From contig NZ_BAMN01000002.1 of the NCBI RefSeq assembly GCF_000615905.1, positions 124,001 through 188,000 of the forward strand: a stretch of DNA of 64,000 nt, read 5' to 3'. A program made the translations under genes and the position numbers. Shown piece after piece: positions 53,650 through 63,134 of this stretch. Source of the stretch: Companilactobacillus nodensis DSM 19682 = JCM 14932 = NBRC 107160 (GTDB lineage: Bacteria; Bacillota; Bacilli; Lactobacillales; Lactobacillaceae). The notes under the pieces are model-generated. The model was not told where the DNA came from and made no database searches. It saw only the letters and a program-made list of their open reading frames with translations. The first letter of the stretch is position 1. Each line of letters starts with the position of its first letter.

Positions 53650-55014
53650 TTATTTAGTATTACTTCCAATATAAGCTTGAGCAATTTCACCAAGAAAATC
53701 ATAGCCCTTCGGTACCAGTGGCGTGTAAAACTCACTAATAACGCCAATACCAGTATCCACATAACCACGGCCCTTGATAGGTTTTAGGAAGAAGTCTTTA
53801 TCGGTTTCGCCAAACATCATGGTATAACCAAGGTCTGACATACGACCGAGTGCGGCACGGAACATAAATTGATCACGAATGCCGTCACCTAGATATTTTG
53901 CATCAGGGCGCTGGCAGGCTAAGATAAGAAAGAAGCCTGACTGACGGCCAAGCATAACGATTTGTTTAAGCTTACTCATGACTTGTACCGCTTCACGTCC
54001 AATCATATCCATGAAAGCCACATACTCATCAAAAACTAGAAAATGGGCGGGAAGTCCGAGCGCGGCATAGTTATTGCCCGTTTGGTAACCGGCCATTTTT
54101 TTCATCTCTTTATTCCGTTCCATCATTTCTTGATAAAATTGACCTACAGCGGCAATCATATCGTCTTGTTCATAGTGAACATCTGGAATGACATCGGTTA
54201 AATCGGCTAGGTCAGAATTTTTTGGATCAAGAATGGTCAACTGATTACCATCGCGAATCAGCGCTTGGATCAACGTGAGAATAAAATAGGTTTTCCCACC
54301 ACCAGTACCACCGGCGATTAGCATATGGGGCAAAACATCGTATTCCCAAGCAACATTGTTCATTAAATTGACGGCACCGTTTTGGCATTTCACATGTTCA
54401 ATCGAGATTCGATTGCCAATCGTATCATAGAGTAGGGTATATTCCACAAATGAATCATGGAGGATTTTATCAACGATCTCACAGTATAAGCCAGATTCAA
54501 GTTTCTTTTCCAAATGAATCAATTGATCTTGATAAGGACTCATCACAATTTCCACTTGCACATGGATCAGACCATTTTTTAAACGGTAGTAAACTCGTGG
54601 GAACCGTGAAATGCGTTCTTTTGAACTGCCAAAGTCTAAGTCTTTGAAAAAGCCATCATTTTGCCTTGATTCACTCTCGTACCAATTATTGGTCATGAAC
54701 ATTCGCGCAATTTTTTGTCGATGTACCAATTTGCGGTATTGATCGGGAAATCTGATTAAAACTAGCAAGATAATCATTAGTGAAACTAGCAATGTAATGA
54801 TGGAGCTGATAATCAATCCGTTAAACGACCAGGGCAGATCATGAATTGTCGGCCATGAAACTGTTTTAAGATTGATTTTAGACAGTAACGGCAAATAAAA
54901 GAAAATAGTCAATGGTAGCCAGATGAATAGAATCACGCTTAGCAACGATTGAAAAACTAGGTTCTGATCACGTGGATGGATTTGAGTGCCACGATACTGG
55001 AACATTGCTTTCAA
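53650..55014 (-). CDS. tcpA: FtsK/SpoIIIE-like coupling protein TcpA (Orf21)
   Basis: The 454-residue ATPase links the relaxase-DNA complex to the channel and pumps DNA. Two membrane segments lie near residues 25-45 and 65-90. MLIAGGTGGGKTYFILTLI near residue 230 is Walker A, HFLVFDEYVAF near residue 325 Walker B, and LACQRPDAKYLGDGIRDQF a conserved late motif. The start is TTG 55014 behind GAGGTGATAA. It lies 127 nt upstream of the helicase gene. Confidence 0.92.
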   Translation of the reverse strand: MKAMFQYRGTQIHPRDQNLVFQSLLSVILFIWLPLTIFFYLPLLSKINLKTVSWPTIHDLPWSFNGLIISSIITLLVSLMIILLVLIRFPDQYRKLVHRQKIARMFMTNNWYESESRQNDGFFKDLDFGSSKERISRFPRVYYRLKNGLIHVQVEIVMSPYQDQLIHLEKKLESGLYCEIVDKILHDSFVEYTLLYDTIGNRISIEHVKCQNGAVNLMNNVAWEYDVLPHMLIAGGTGGGKTYFILTLIQALIRDGNQLTILDPKNSDLADLTDVIPDVHYEQDDMIAAVGQFYQEMMERNKEMKKMAGYQTGNNYAALGLPAHFLVFDEYVAFMDMIGREAVQVMSKLKQIVMLGRQSGFFLILACQRPDAKYLGDGIRDQFMFRAALGRMSDLGYTMMFGETDKDFFLKPIKGRGYVDTGIGVISEFYTPLVPKGYDFLGEIAQAYIGSNTK

Positions 55015-55047
55015 ATTATCACCTCATTTCAATGGCTTTAGGATCAA

Positions 55048-55308
55048 CTAGGCGGCATCAGCTACGCCAATATAAATCATTGTTAGACCTTCTTCGGCCT
55101 GCATACTCTTGAAGGCAAATTCTTTAGCAACACCATCTTTAGTCACTTCCGGTAGAGCAGTTAAACTAAAACCAGAATCGGGTGATTCAATCGCAACTTC
55201 ATGAGCTTCTTGGAGCTTTCGCTCGGCTTCATTAACGGAGCCTTCCTTGATATTGGCTACAAAATCATCCATAAAGCCGATTTCATTAATACAGACAAGT
55301 ACATTCAT
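55048..55308 (-). CDS. Small hypothetical ICE protein
   Basis: I do not recognise the family. The 86-residue acidic protein (MNVLVCINEIGFMDDFVANI, then EAERKLQEAHEVAIESPDSG) has no membrane part. It starts after AGGAGATTTTTT and lies between the DUF961 gene and the coupling gene of the transfer operon. Confidence 0.65.
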   Translation of the reverse strand: MNVLVCINEIGFMDDFVANIKEGSVNEAERKLQEAHEVAIESPDSGFSLTALPEVTKDGVAKEFAFKSMQAEEGLTMIYIGVADAA

Positions 55309-55401
55309 AAAAAATCTCCTAACATCTTTTTTGTGACTACTAAGAAATTCTTAAACCGTCACAAAGACGGCGGGGAGCGTTGGGATGAAAGCTTACGATG
55401 A

Positions 55402-55785
55402 TTACTTTTTGTCATTCGCATTTTTCTCTGTAGTTACTGGACCAGTCTTAGATTGATTGTTTTTGACTGGGACAATATCAGTTGCTTTGAGATACCAAGA
55501 AACAGTCACACCACGAAAATCTGCATTGGCGACAGTATCGATTTCCGGATTGACTAGTGCTACTTCTTGATCATATTCAAAATTCTTAGTCCCAGCTTCG
55601 GCCGGAATAGAGACCTGGACCATTTGACCTTGTACCGTACTCTTTAAATCAAAGGTACGTGAACGAACATTTGTTGTTTGGTTGCCTTCACCGTCTTCGA
55701 TAAAGCGTTCACGGCGCTGAGCGGAGAATAATAATTTACCAAACGTTTTTGGTGTATCTAACTTAATGCCTTCTGGTAATCGCAT
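55402..55785 (-). CDS. DUF961 protein (Orf22/YdcP family), first of two
   Basis: The 127-residue protein has the DUF961 pattern (LDTPKTFGKLLFSAQRRE, then RTFDLKSTVQGQMVQVSIP, and ALVNPEI). A polar Lys/Asn/Thr tail is added at the C-terminus. It starts after AAGGAACTTTAT. In Tn916 the pair Orf22/Orf23 has this place at the head of the transfer genes; the precise role is unknown. Confidence 0.82.
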   Translation of the reverse strand: MRLPEGIKLDTPKTFGKLLFSAQRRERFIEDGEGNQTTNVRSRTFDLKSTVQGQMVQVSIPAEAGTKNFEYDQEVALVNPEIDTVANADFRGVTVSWYLKATDIVPVKNNQSKTGPVTTEKNANDKK

Positions 55786-55820
55786 ATAAAGTTCCTTCTT
55801 TCTTTAATTTTGCTAAGTGG

Positions 55821-56141
55821 CTAGATTTTGACAAAGTCATCAGCCAGACAGGTATAATTTACAAACGCTGCTTCGCCAATTCGATAACCGACTGCGGCGA
55901 TGCGTGGATTAATTAATTGAACTCGATCAAATGGTTCGAGCGTGTCGTTTTTTTCACCGGCCGCTACTGGAATCGTCACTTGAATGTTATCGGCACGTTG
56001 AACATTGGAGTAAAGGTCATAAGTTCGCGAGACAACTTTACGATTGGCACCAGAGCCTTCGCGAGTTTCACTGAAATTACCAGCAAAGGTGAGCTGACCG
56101 AAAGTTTCACGTACTTCGGGAATTACATATTTAAGATCCAT
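55821..56141 (-). CDS. DUF961 protein (Orf23/YdcP family), second of two
   Basis: The 106-residue protein is a paralogue of its neighbour: VRETFGQLTFAGNFSETRE, RTYDLYSNVQRADNIQVTIP, and QLINPRIAAVGYRIGEAAFV. It starts after GAGGACCCAATT and is 35 nt upstream of the other DUF961 gene. Confidence 0.85.
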   Translation of the reverse strand: MDLKYVIPEVRETFGQLTFAGNFSETREGSGANRKVVSRTYDLYSNVQRADNIQVTIPVAAGEKNDTLEPFDRVQLINPRIAAVGYRIGEAAFVNYTCLADDFVKI

Positions 56142-56196
56142 AATTGGGTCCTCGCTTTCATTTTTTGAATTTTGGGTAAACTAAAAGCCAGATAAT

Positions 56197-56445
56197 TTAA
56201 CTATCTGACTTAGAATGTGCATAATATTCGATGACTTGGTTGAGCAAATATTGATATAGATCAGTATTGAGAGGATAAATAAGCCGCTGATCGCGAACTT
56301 GGGGGAAGTTTAAGAACAAACGATGGTGTCCTTGAATGAGTTGTACTTGTTTGATGATCAGACTGTGATTCAGAATGATCTCACCTTCAAGCAAAACATT
56401 CGGTTTCCCACTGGATGACATTTTAATGGAAGATACGTAAATCAT
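56197..56445 (-). CDS. Small hypothetical ICE protein
   Basis: I do not recognise the family. The 82-residue protein (MIYVSSIKMSSSGKPNVLLE at the start, then HHRLFLNFPQVRDQRLIYPL) has an excellent ribosome binding site (AGGAGGTCAA), so it is likely translated. It is in the leftward operon between the adhesin and the DUF961 genes. Confidence 0.65.
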   Translation of the reverse strand: MIYVSSIKMSSSGKPNVLLEGEIILNHSLIIKQVQLIQGHHRLFLNFPQVRDQRLIYPLNTDLYQYLLNQVIEYYAHSKSDS

Positions 56446-56485
56446 TTGACCTCCTAAATTGTAATAACGATGATCCTGATATCAC

Positions 56486-56758
56486 TCACTCGAGGAAAAC
56501 ACCGCGATAGCTCAAAAAAAGTTTATGTTCAATGAATCCTGAGCCAAACGTAAAGGACATGTTCGCGCCTAAAATACATTCATCTTTAGAAATTGGAAAA
56601 TTGACTGATATTTCAGGTGTGGTCTGAACTTGTTGTTGAATGTTCTTTAGGATTTCTTTTTCAGTGGGTGAGGTAGGAAACATAGGATTAATAAATTTAT
56701 TGAAATCATGATGGAATTCGGACAAGTTAAAAATAGGGTCAGTCTGTAATTCTGGCAT
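56486..56758 (-). CDS. Small hypothetical ICE protein
   Basis: I do not recognise the family. The 90-residue protein starts at MPELQTDPIFNLSEF (ATG 56758) after GAAAGGATGGTTGT. A 36-residue longer reading overlaps the end of the adhesin gene and has no such site. The sequence is soluble with a KDECILGANMSFTFGSGF segment near the end. Confidence 0.6.
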   Translation of the reverse strand: MPELQTDPIFNLSEFHHDFNKFINPMFPTSPTEKEILKNIQQQVQTTPEISVNFPISKDECILGANMSFTFGSGFIEHKLFLSYRGVFLE

Positions 56759-56786
56759 ACAACCATCCTTTCTTATTGCAAAACGA

Positions 56787-59700
56787 TTAATCATTCCAAG
56801 TATCATCTTCATCATCGTCGTACAGATCATCACTAGATTTTCTTGAATGATGTATCCACCACACAATTAAGCCAGTAATTAATAGTAGAAACACACCAAC
56901 AACGCTTAATAATTGATTGCGTTCTTCACCGGTTTGCGGTAGGCGGAGTAGTGGTGTATCGACAGCTTCATCTTTCATTTGGCTTTGACGATTTCACCAT
57001 CTTTAGTAATCTCAAAATCAACTGGTGTTTCGTTGATCTTATAACCTTTTGGTGCGTCATACTCCACAAATTGGTATTTGCCAGCAGGCAGGTTGGCAAA
57101 ACTGAAAATGCCTTTATCATTGGTTCGACCGGACACAACGATTTTACCGTCTTGATCAAGGATCTTGATACCAGTGCTTGGCAAGACTTTACCGTTGCTG
57201 ACATCAGTCTTGGTTAATTCACCAGTACCTTTGATTAAACTATTTTGTAGCGTGAAACTAATTACCGGTGTTTCGGTGGTTTCCTTAGTTTCAGTTGCTG
57301 CTTTTTCGGTCGCCTGTTTTTTATCCTGACTAATTAATTTACCTTTAGCATCATAGGCGGTAATACCAGCTTTGGATGAAACAATTTTAGTTAAATTCTT
57401 AGTCAAAACGAGATTAGTCGCGGAAGGCGTCTTTTCCCATAAATAGAAGGTGCCGACTGGTACGTTCTTGAAAGAACCGATGGATTTATCATCAATTGTA
57501 GTGGTTTGAATGACTTTCTTATCCTTATCTAGTAATTCAAACACTGCACCTTTGGCGTTGCCATCAAAAGTAAATTGATAGCCTTTGTTCTCAACTAACT
57601 TAGCGGTCTCGTTGATTTTCTTAAAGGTAAATTCGTTGAAGTGTAGTTTATTTAGAATTGGGGCGTTCTTATCACCGTTGATTGTGAAATTTTTAGTTGC
57701 GGTGTTGTCAGTTGCCTTAAATTCAAAATCATAAGTTTGGTCATCAAGCTGGTAAGCTTCACAGGCATCTAGTTCTTGCACATAATAGCTACCTTCAGGC
57801 AATTGAATGTCGGCAAAAGTTGCTTTACCATTTTTGACGATTGCAGTTGCGACTAATGCCTTTGCCGGAACCTTGATGTCGCCATTTGTGTAGCCAGCTT
57901 TACTGAACAGTCCGAAGACTTGACCATTAGCAGCTTTATTTTCAATCGTGGGTTTGTTCTTATCCCAACTCTTGATTTGTTCTGCTTGTTTGTTAACAGT
58001 TACGTTCAACTTCTGGAAATTGTTAGTCGCTTTGAGCGAAGTTGAAGTGACTTCAACATTTTGACCAGCGTATTTCAATTCAAAATCAATTGGCTTGTCG
58101 TTAAGAATGAAGCCATTTGGTGCGGCGACTTCTTTAACTGAGTATTTACCGAGATAAAGTTGTGGTGTTTTGATTTGCCCACTAGCATTAGTTGTAGCAG
58201 TGGCGACAATTTCACCCTTTTTGGCATGGACGGTACCATCAGCGGTGGTGATGTTTTCGCTGGCAGTAAATTCAAACTTGGCACCGGCCAGTGGGGTGTA
58301 GTCATAGTTAAAACCGTATTGTTCGCCGTACTTGGTTGACTGTTTAGTCACTTCAACTGGCGTGGCACCAGTCTTATTCAAAGTGACAATACCCTTTTGC
58401 GACTTATCCGTAAATTTGACAGTCACAATACCATCACTATCTTTGCCAGTGATCGAAAATTTGGCTGGGTCTTTAGCAAGAACATAGCCTAATGGTGCTT
58501 GTGTTTCGACTAATTCATATTGACCATAGGGGAGCGCTTCGGTTGTGGTCAAGTAGCCCTCTTCATTAGTCATAAAAGTATCAGTTATTCCATCGTGATT
58601 GAGATTAGGCATGGAAACATATTTACCAGTTTGCAATGATTTGATTTTAAAACCGGCGTTAGCGCGCGGAATTGTTTTACCGGATTCGGCGTCAGCCTTG
58701 ACCACTTTCAAACGTTCTTCCAATACATTATTGACGACTGAATAATGATGGGTCTCGTTTTGTTGATGAATCGTGACTTTGAATAGATCGGCGGTTTTAT
58801 AGCCTCTGGTGTTTTTGTTTCTGTCACGGTATAAGTGTCATAGGGTAGATCAGTAAATTTGAGGTAACCTTCTTTATCGGTTGTCCCTGTTGTGACGACC
58901 TTGTTTGTTGTGTTGCTAGTAACCGTAAACTCAACGTTAGCCAGTGGATTAGACTTATTTTCTTTACCAGTTAAATGGCTAGAAAGTGCGGTGTGCCAAT
59001 CATAGTTACCAATTTTGATTAAGTCGAAACCACCCGTAATAACTTGTTCCTTAACCGTTGTTGATAAGGTGGTCGTTTTAGTATTTTGACCGGCATAGGC
59101 TAGTTTAAATGCATGTTTTTCGATGTCTTTAATATAGCCAGTTGGTGCTGTCTTTTCGATCCAGTAGTAGTCATCCAATTTTAAATTGGCGACACTCGCT
59201 TGATTATTTTTAATTGTAACGGTATCAATCAGTTCATCATTTGAAGTTCGATGCAATTCATAAATGGCACCATCAAGTGAAGCAGCGCCCTGTGGTGTTT
59301 TACCGGTTTTAGTATCTTCCTTGATCAAAGTGGCAGTACCGAATTGTTCATCATCGGTCGCTTTAACCGAAGTAGCAGTGACCGCAACGTTTTGACCAGC
59401 ATATTTCAACTCAAAAGGTACTTTCTCGTTGTTAAGGATATAACCGGCTGGAGCCTTTTCTTCAACGGCGTAGTAATTGCCAAGTTTCAGATTTTGTAGC
59501 GTGCCTTTGCCGGTGCTATCGGTAGTAATCGTTCCAACTTTTTTACCATCGGTTGAATAGATGCCATACATGGCGCCATTTAATGAATAGTATTTGTTAA
59601 ACATATTGGTGCCAAATTGGCGGCCAATCTTCGTTAGATTTACATTACCAAGTTGTTCTTTGTTGCCAAGAACGACTTCGATGGTTTGATTAGGTGCGAT

Positions 59701-60702
59701 CGTTGCCGTTTTGATTTCACCTTTATTAACGTAGCCATTAGGTGCGGTTACTTCGGAAACTTTGACTTGCGTACCCGCCTTGATGTCGTTTAAAGCGGCG
59801 TAGCCATCAGCGCCAGTGGTGACTTCTTTGATTTGACCATTGTACTCAAATTTGAGTTTCGCACCTGGCAAAGCTTTATTGGTATCCGCATCAACTTTCT
59901 TAGCTTTCAAATTACCATTAAGATTGACTTTAACGTTTAGATCAAAGTTATTTCCGTTTGGTAGTTTGAAATAGGCAATTTTCTGTTGATTACCTTTACC
60001 ATAAAGGAGGGAAGTACCAATATTAGCAGCCTTAGCTTTAGCAAAGGAAACTTTACCAGATTCCTTGGAATTAGCTGTGGCAGTCAAAGTTAATTTATTA
60101 CCAGATTTTGTGATGTTCAAGTTGGCAGTATTAGCAGTTTGTTCAATATATGAAGCCAAAGTGCCGTTAGTGTCGGTTAGAGTGATTGAATCACCAACAT
60201 TTAAGGTGATATTTTGGCCATTGAACGATGGTTTGGTATTGAACGCTGCAACTTTTGTCATCACAGATGCTTTCTTATTTTGATAATCTGGATAGTCGGT
60301 GGTCAATAGTTCATTACCTAAGGCTTCCCAGATCATGATTTGTGCTAGCCCATAATTGGCGTCGGTCGGGTTTTGTTGATAAGCAAAATAGGCAATTTCG
60401 GCTAGCTTGTCTTTCTCAGCCGCTGAATAATCAGTTGGTGTCCAACCTGAACCAGAATTTTCAATATCGATCCCATGTTCGACACAGAAAGTGATTTGTC
60501 CATCAACAACTTTTTTGTAAATACCGGTGTCAGTCCAATGAAGACCATTCAACAAGCTGAGATGCCAAGTTGAAACCCAGTCGCCAGCTTTAATGTTGGT
60601 CATGTCGGCCGCAAAAGCACTTGTGATCGGGGTCATAAAAATTGAAGTGAATAAGGTCAGCAAGGCTAACCAGACAGAAACTTTAGGGGTTGCTGTTTGC
60701 AA
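56787..60702 (-). pseudogene. Thioester-domain/Cna_B-repeat LPQTG adhesin, two frameshifts
   Basis: Three frames join into one protein of about 1305 residues. The start is TTG 60702 behind GGAGGTAATCTAC, with a signal peptide (SVWLALLTLFTSIFMTPITSAFA). A thioester-type domain follows, with ITFCVEHGIDIENSGSGW (Cys) and NYGLAQIMIWEALG (Gln). About nine Cna_B/SpaA repeats come next, many with a Lys near the start (LTKIG, LIKED) and Glu in EEKAPAGY-type ends for isopeptide bonds. The last frame gives RLPQTGEE, a membrane span and an acidic tail. One added base at 58803-58804 (restoring TPEGYKTADLF) and one at 56981-56982 repair the frame. Such proteins bind host or surface ligands covalently. As read, the protein would lose its cell-wall anchor. 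Confidence 0.82.
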
Positions 60703-60770
60703 GTAGATTACCTCCATCTTGATCAAATGGATTAGCCAGCAGTGAAAAATATAGAACAAAAAATGGGTAC

Positions 60771-60804
60771 AAAAAAGGTAGACCAATATATATATCGGAC
60801 TACC
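60771..60804 (-). terminator. Terminator-like hairpin in the adhesin leader
   Basis: On the minus strand GGTAG-T-CC-GATATATATATT-GG-T-CTACC is followed by six T. It lies about 70 nt upstream of the adhesin start with no promoter seen between them, so it may act as an attenuator for transcription that enters from the circular joint. Confidence 0.65.
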
Positions 60805-60843
60805 CGTAACTGTGGTTTTGAAGTTTAGATTTCTCAATACTGC

Positions 60844-60860
60844 TGGCACTAAAATGGCAC
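60844..60860. repeat. Possible integrase arm-type site, right end
   Basis: TGGCACTAAAATGGCAC matches TGGCACCGAAATGGCAC at the left end in the same orientation, 15 of 17 bases. Confidence 0.5.
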
Positions 60861-60956
60861 ATCGCATTTGATTTTTTAGTTTTTTATTGCTAATATTTGG
60901 TTAGATAAACGCCTTAAACACGCTGATTCATCCTGATACTGTTAAGGCGAAGTATA

Positions 60957-60970
60957 GAGTGGGAATAGTA
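60957..60970 (+). repeat. attR: Attachment site, right
   Basis: GAGTGGGAATAGTA is the direct repeat of the guaA 3' end (31078-31091). Bases on both sides differ, so the identical core is 14 bp. Confidence 0.9.
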
Positions 60971-61068
60971 TTTTCAGTTATTGCTTGGGTGTATTAAAGG
61001 CGTAAGTCTTTACACTTATGGTGACTGTTCACTGATTTGATAGTGTTTCTAATTAAATATGATATTTG

Positions 61069-61106
61069 ATACCTTAGCCTGATTTTGGGTTAAGGTATTT
61101 TTTTTA
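61069..61106 (+). terminator. Probable original guaA terminator
   Basis: ATACCTTA (61069-61076) pairs with TAAGGTAT (61091-61098), followed by a T-run. Before the ICE entered, this would lie about 100 nt past the guaA stop. Confidence 0.75.
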
Positions 61107-61227
61107 TTTGGTATTTAGATGAATTATTTATAAAAGTATTTTCATAATTTTTCGTATACGACATATAGTGACGTGTGTGTTTGCTAAAATACACTTAAAG
61201 TTGTTTTTTATGAAATGGGGAATAAAT

Positions 61228-61884
61228 ATGAGAATGGGAATTAATAAGCTTTACAAAAAGGTTGCTTGTAGCTCATTGGTAGCTTTATCTTTGTTAGGTG
61301 CTGGGGCTGTGGGTATTACGGGTGTTTTGAGCAATCCGACAAATGTTGAGGCTCAGTCACTTGACTATGAGATTGGCTCTGATCAAGGACCAGTTACTGT
61401 TGGTATTTATGTTAACGTTGATGGTCAGCAAAAAGAAGTATGGACACAACATATAGTTTGGGCTAGAAATGTTGGTGATATTGCTACTCAAGATGCTCCA
61501 TTGGTTGATGGACACATTGCTACTCCAAGTAAAATATCATTCCAAAAGACGGAAACTGGTTATAAATTGTTGCAAGTTCCAACTTATACCAAGAGCGGTG
61601 CTGACGCTAGTGTTGCAGCAAAAAATGCTACTACCCAAGTTTTCTATGAGAATGTAACTGTCAAAAACAAGAACGGTTCATATTGTCCAATCGTTGCATT
61701 TTCAAAAACGACCGGTGTAATTTCTAACGTAACAAATCGTGCTTTGTTGAATAATACTGTATGGTACTCTGACAAAATCAAGACTTACGATGGTGCAAAA
61801 TATTATCGTGTTGCTACCAATGAATGGGTCAAAGATACTTACTTTGCTGGGGCTGAAAGTGGTGGGAATATCGGACCTCAATAA
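61228..61884 (+). CDS. Secreted protein of unknown function, SLAP-like end
   Basis: The 218-residue protein has a long signal peptide (MGINKLYKKVACSSLVALSL, ending near VEAQS). The C-terminal part, KIKTYDGAKYYRVATNEWVK, resembles the SLAP wall-binding motif of lactobacilli. The middle is beta-rich and not recognised. ATG 61228 follows TGGGGAATAAAT; a start 20 codons earlier is not supported. It is a single gene with its own terminator. Confidence 0.7.
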   Translation: MRMGINKLYKKVACSSLVALSLLGAGAVGITGVLSNPTNVEAQSLDYEIGSDQGPVTVGIYVNVDGQQKEVWTQHIVWARNVGDIATQDAPLVDGHIATPSKISFQKTETGYKLLQVPTYTKSGADASVAAKNATTQVFYENVTVKNKNGSYCPIVAFSKTTGVISNVTNRALLNNTVWYSDKIKTYDGAKYYRVATNEWVKDTYFAGAESGGNIGPQ

Positions 61885-61900
61885 TTAAAATGATAAAATT

Positions 61901-61944
61901 AATCCCTTAGTTTGGATATAAAATTCAAGCTAAGGGATTTTTCT
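61901..61944 (+). terminator. Terminator of the secreted protein gene
   Basis: AATCCCTTAG (61901-61910) pairs perfectly with CTAAGGGATT (61930-61939), followed by T residues. Confidence 0.85.
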
Positions 61945-62037
61945 TATGGTTAAATTTAATTTAGATTTCAAAATCAAAATAGTAATTCAGTGTACACTAG
62001 GATTAATAATAAAAATTATTATATTGGAGGGGCAAAT

Positions 62038-62931
62038 ATGAATTTCAAATGGTGGACCAAATATAATAGTTTGGAAATATTGATGATTACCCTGGGGTGT
62101 GCCATCTATTCGTTTAGTTTGGATATGATTTCTATTCCTAATGGTTTGGCCGATGGTGGTTTGAGTGGTATTACGTTGATCATTCGATATTTTTTACACA
62201 TTAATCTTGGTGTTAGTACTTTAATTCTTAATATTCCGCTGATACTAATTGGTATTCGTTTCTTAGGTAAGCGTGCTATGCTCTACACGCTTTATGGAAC
62301 AGTTTGTTTGTCGTTATTTTTAATACTGTGGTCGAAGCAAACCTTCATTAAGCCGTTACCATTACATCATGACTTGTTACTGTCATCAGTTGCGGCCGGA
62401 ATATTATCTGGATTCGGTATTGGATTAGTCTTTCGTTTTAACGGAACGACAGGTGGTAGTGATATCATCGCTCGTGTGGGACAGGTAAAGTACGGTGTGT
62501 CGTCTGGTAAAGGGATTCTAATTATGGACTATGTTGTATTATTCTTGTCACTGTCATATTTGGACTTCTATCACATAATGTATTCGTTGATCGTTAGTTT
62601 TGTACTCGCAAGAGTGATTGATGCCGTACAAGAAGGTCCCAATCGTGCCAAAGCTTTGTTTATTATTTCTGATAAATACCAAGAGATTGCTCAGATAATT
62701 GATATTACGTTCGATCGTGGCTGGACATATCTGAATGCTGAAGGTGGCTATCAAAATGATGAAAAGAAGATTATTTATCTGATTATTCAGCCGCGTGAAG
62801 TGCCGCAATTAAAGCAGCTGATTCGATCCGTTGACTCCAAAGCCTTTGTTACAGTACTCAACGCTCATGAGGTGATCGGTGAAGGATTTAGTTATGAGCG
62901 GAAGAGATATCACATTGGTTTACATAAATGA
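62038..62931 (+). CDS. YitT-family membrane protein (DUF161/DUF2179)
   Basis: The 297-residue protein has five or six membrane segments in residues 10-200, the YitT signatures SIPNGLADGGLSGITLIIRY and RFNGTTGGSDIIARV, and a cytosolic DUF2179 domain at the C-terminus (RGWTYLNAEGGYQNDEKKIIY). Transport is presumed for the family, but the substrate is unknown. ATG 62038 follows TTGGAGGGGCAAAT. Confidence 0.88.
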   Translation: MNFKWWTKYNSLEILMITLGCAIYSFSLDMISIPNGLADGGLSGITLIIRYFLHINLGVSTLILNIPLILIGIRFLGKRAMLYTLYGTVCLSLFLILWSKQTFIKPLPLHHDLLLSSVAAGILSGFGIGLVFRFNGTTGGSDIIARVGQVKYGVSSGKGILIMDYVVLFLSLSYLDFYHIMYSLIVSFVLARVIDAVQEGPNRAKALFIISDKYQEIAQIIDITFDRGWTYLNAEGGYQNDEKKIIYLIIQPREVPQLKQLIRSVDSKAFVTVLNAHEVIGEGFSYERKRYHIGLHK

Positions 62932-62946
62932 TTAAATTTAAAGTTA

Positions 62947-62982
62947 AGACATCTAAATCGTAATTGGTTTAGATGTCTTTTT
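62947..62982 (+). terminator. Terminator of the YitT-family gene
   Basis: AGACATCTAAA pairs with TTTAGATGTCT, loop about 10 nt, followed by TTTT. Confidence 0.85.
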
Positions 62983-63134
62983 AGATGTTCTGACAAATTA
63001 GTTATTTAAAAGAATAGAATCTTTTTTCCGTAATTTAATATATAGGATAATTTAATTCATAAAAAAATAAAAAGTTAAATAAATTGACGGTACGCGCTAA
63101 ATGCGTATAATCATAATTGCTTATAGGAGTTAAT

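Larger units (their letters stand above)
31078..60970. mobile_element. Tn916-type ICE integrated in the 3' end of guaA
   Basis: The element is bounded by the 14-bp direct repeat GAGTGGGAATAGTA. Between the repeats are an integrase, a complete Tn916-like set of transfer genes in Tn916 order (Orf23, 22, 21, 20, 18, 17, 16, 15, 14, 13, 7, 8 equivalents), an oriT and several cargo genes. The size is about 29.9 kb. The 3' end of guaA is a known hotspot for such elements. All transfer functions appear intact, so it may be mobile; only the adhesin is frameshifted. Confidence 0.93.
60703..61227. other. Right end of the ICE and first chromosomal segment
   Basis: There is no gene in these 525 nt. They hold the adhesin leader with a terminator-like hairpin (60771-60804), the arm-type repeat (60844-60860), GCCTTAA/TTAAGGC at about 60911-60949, attR (60957-60970), and in the chromosome a terminator (61069-61106). 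Confidence 0.6.
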
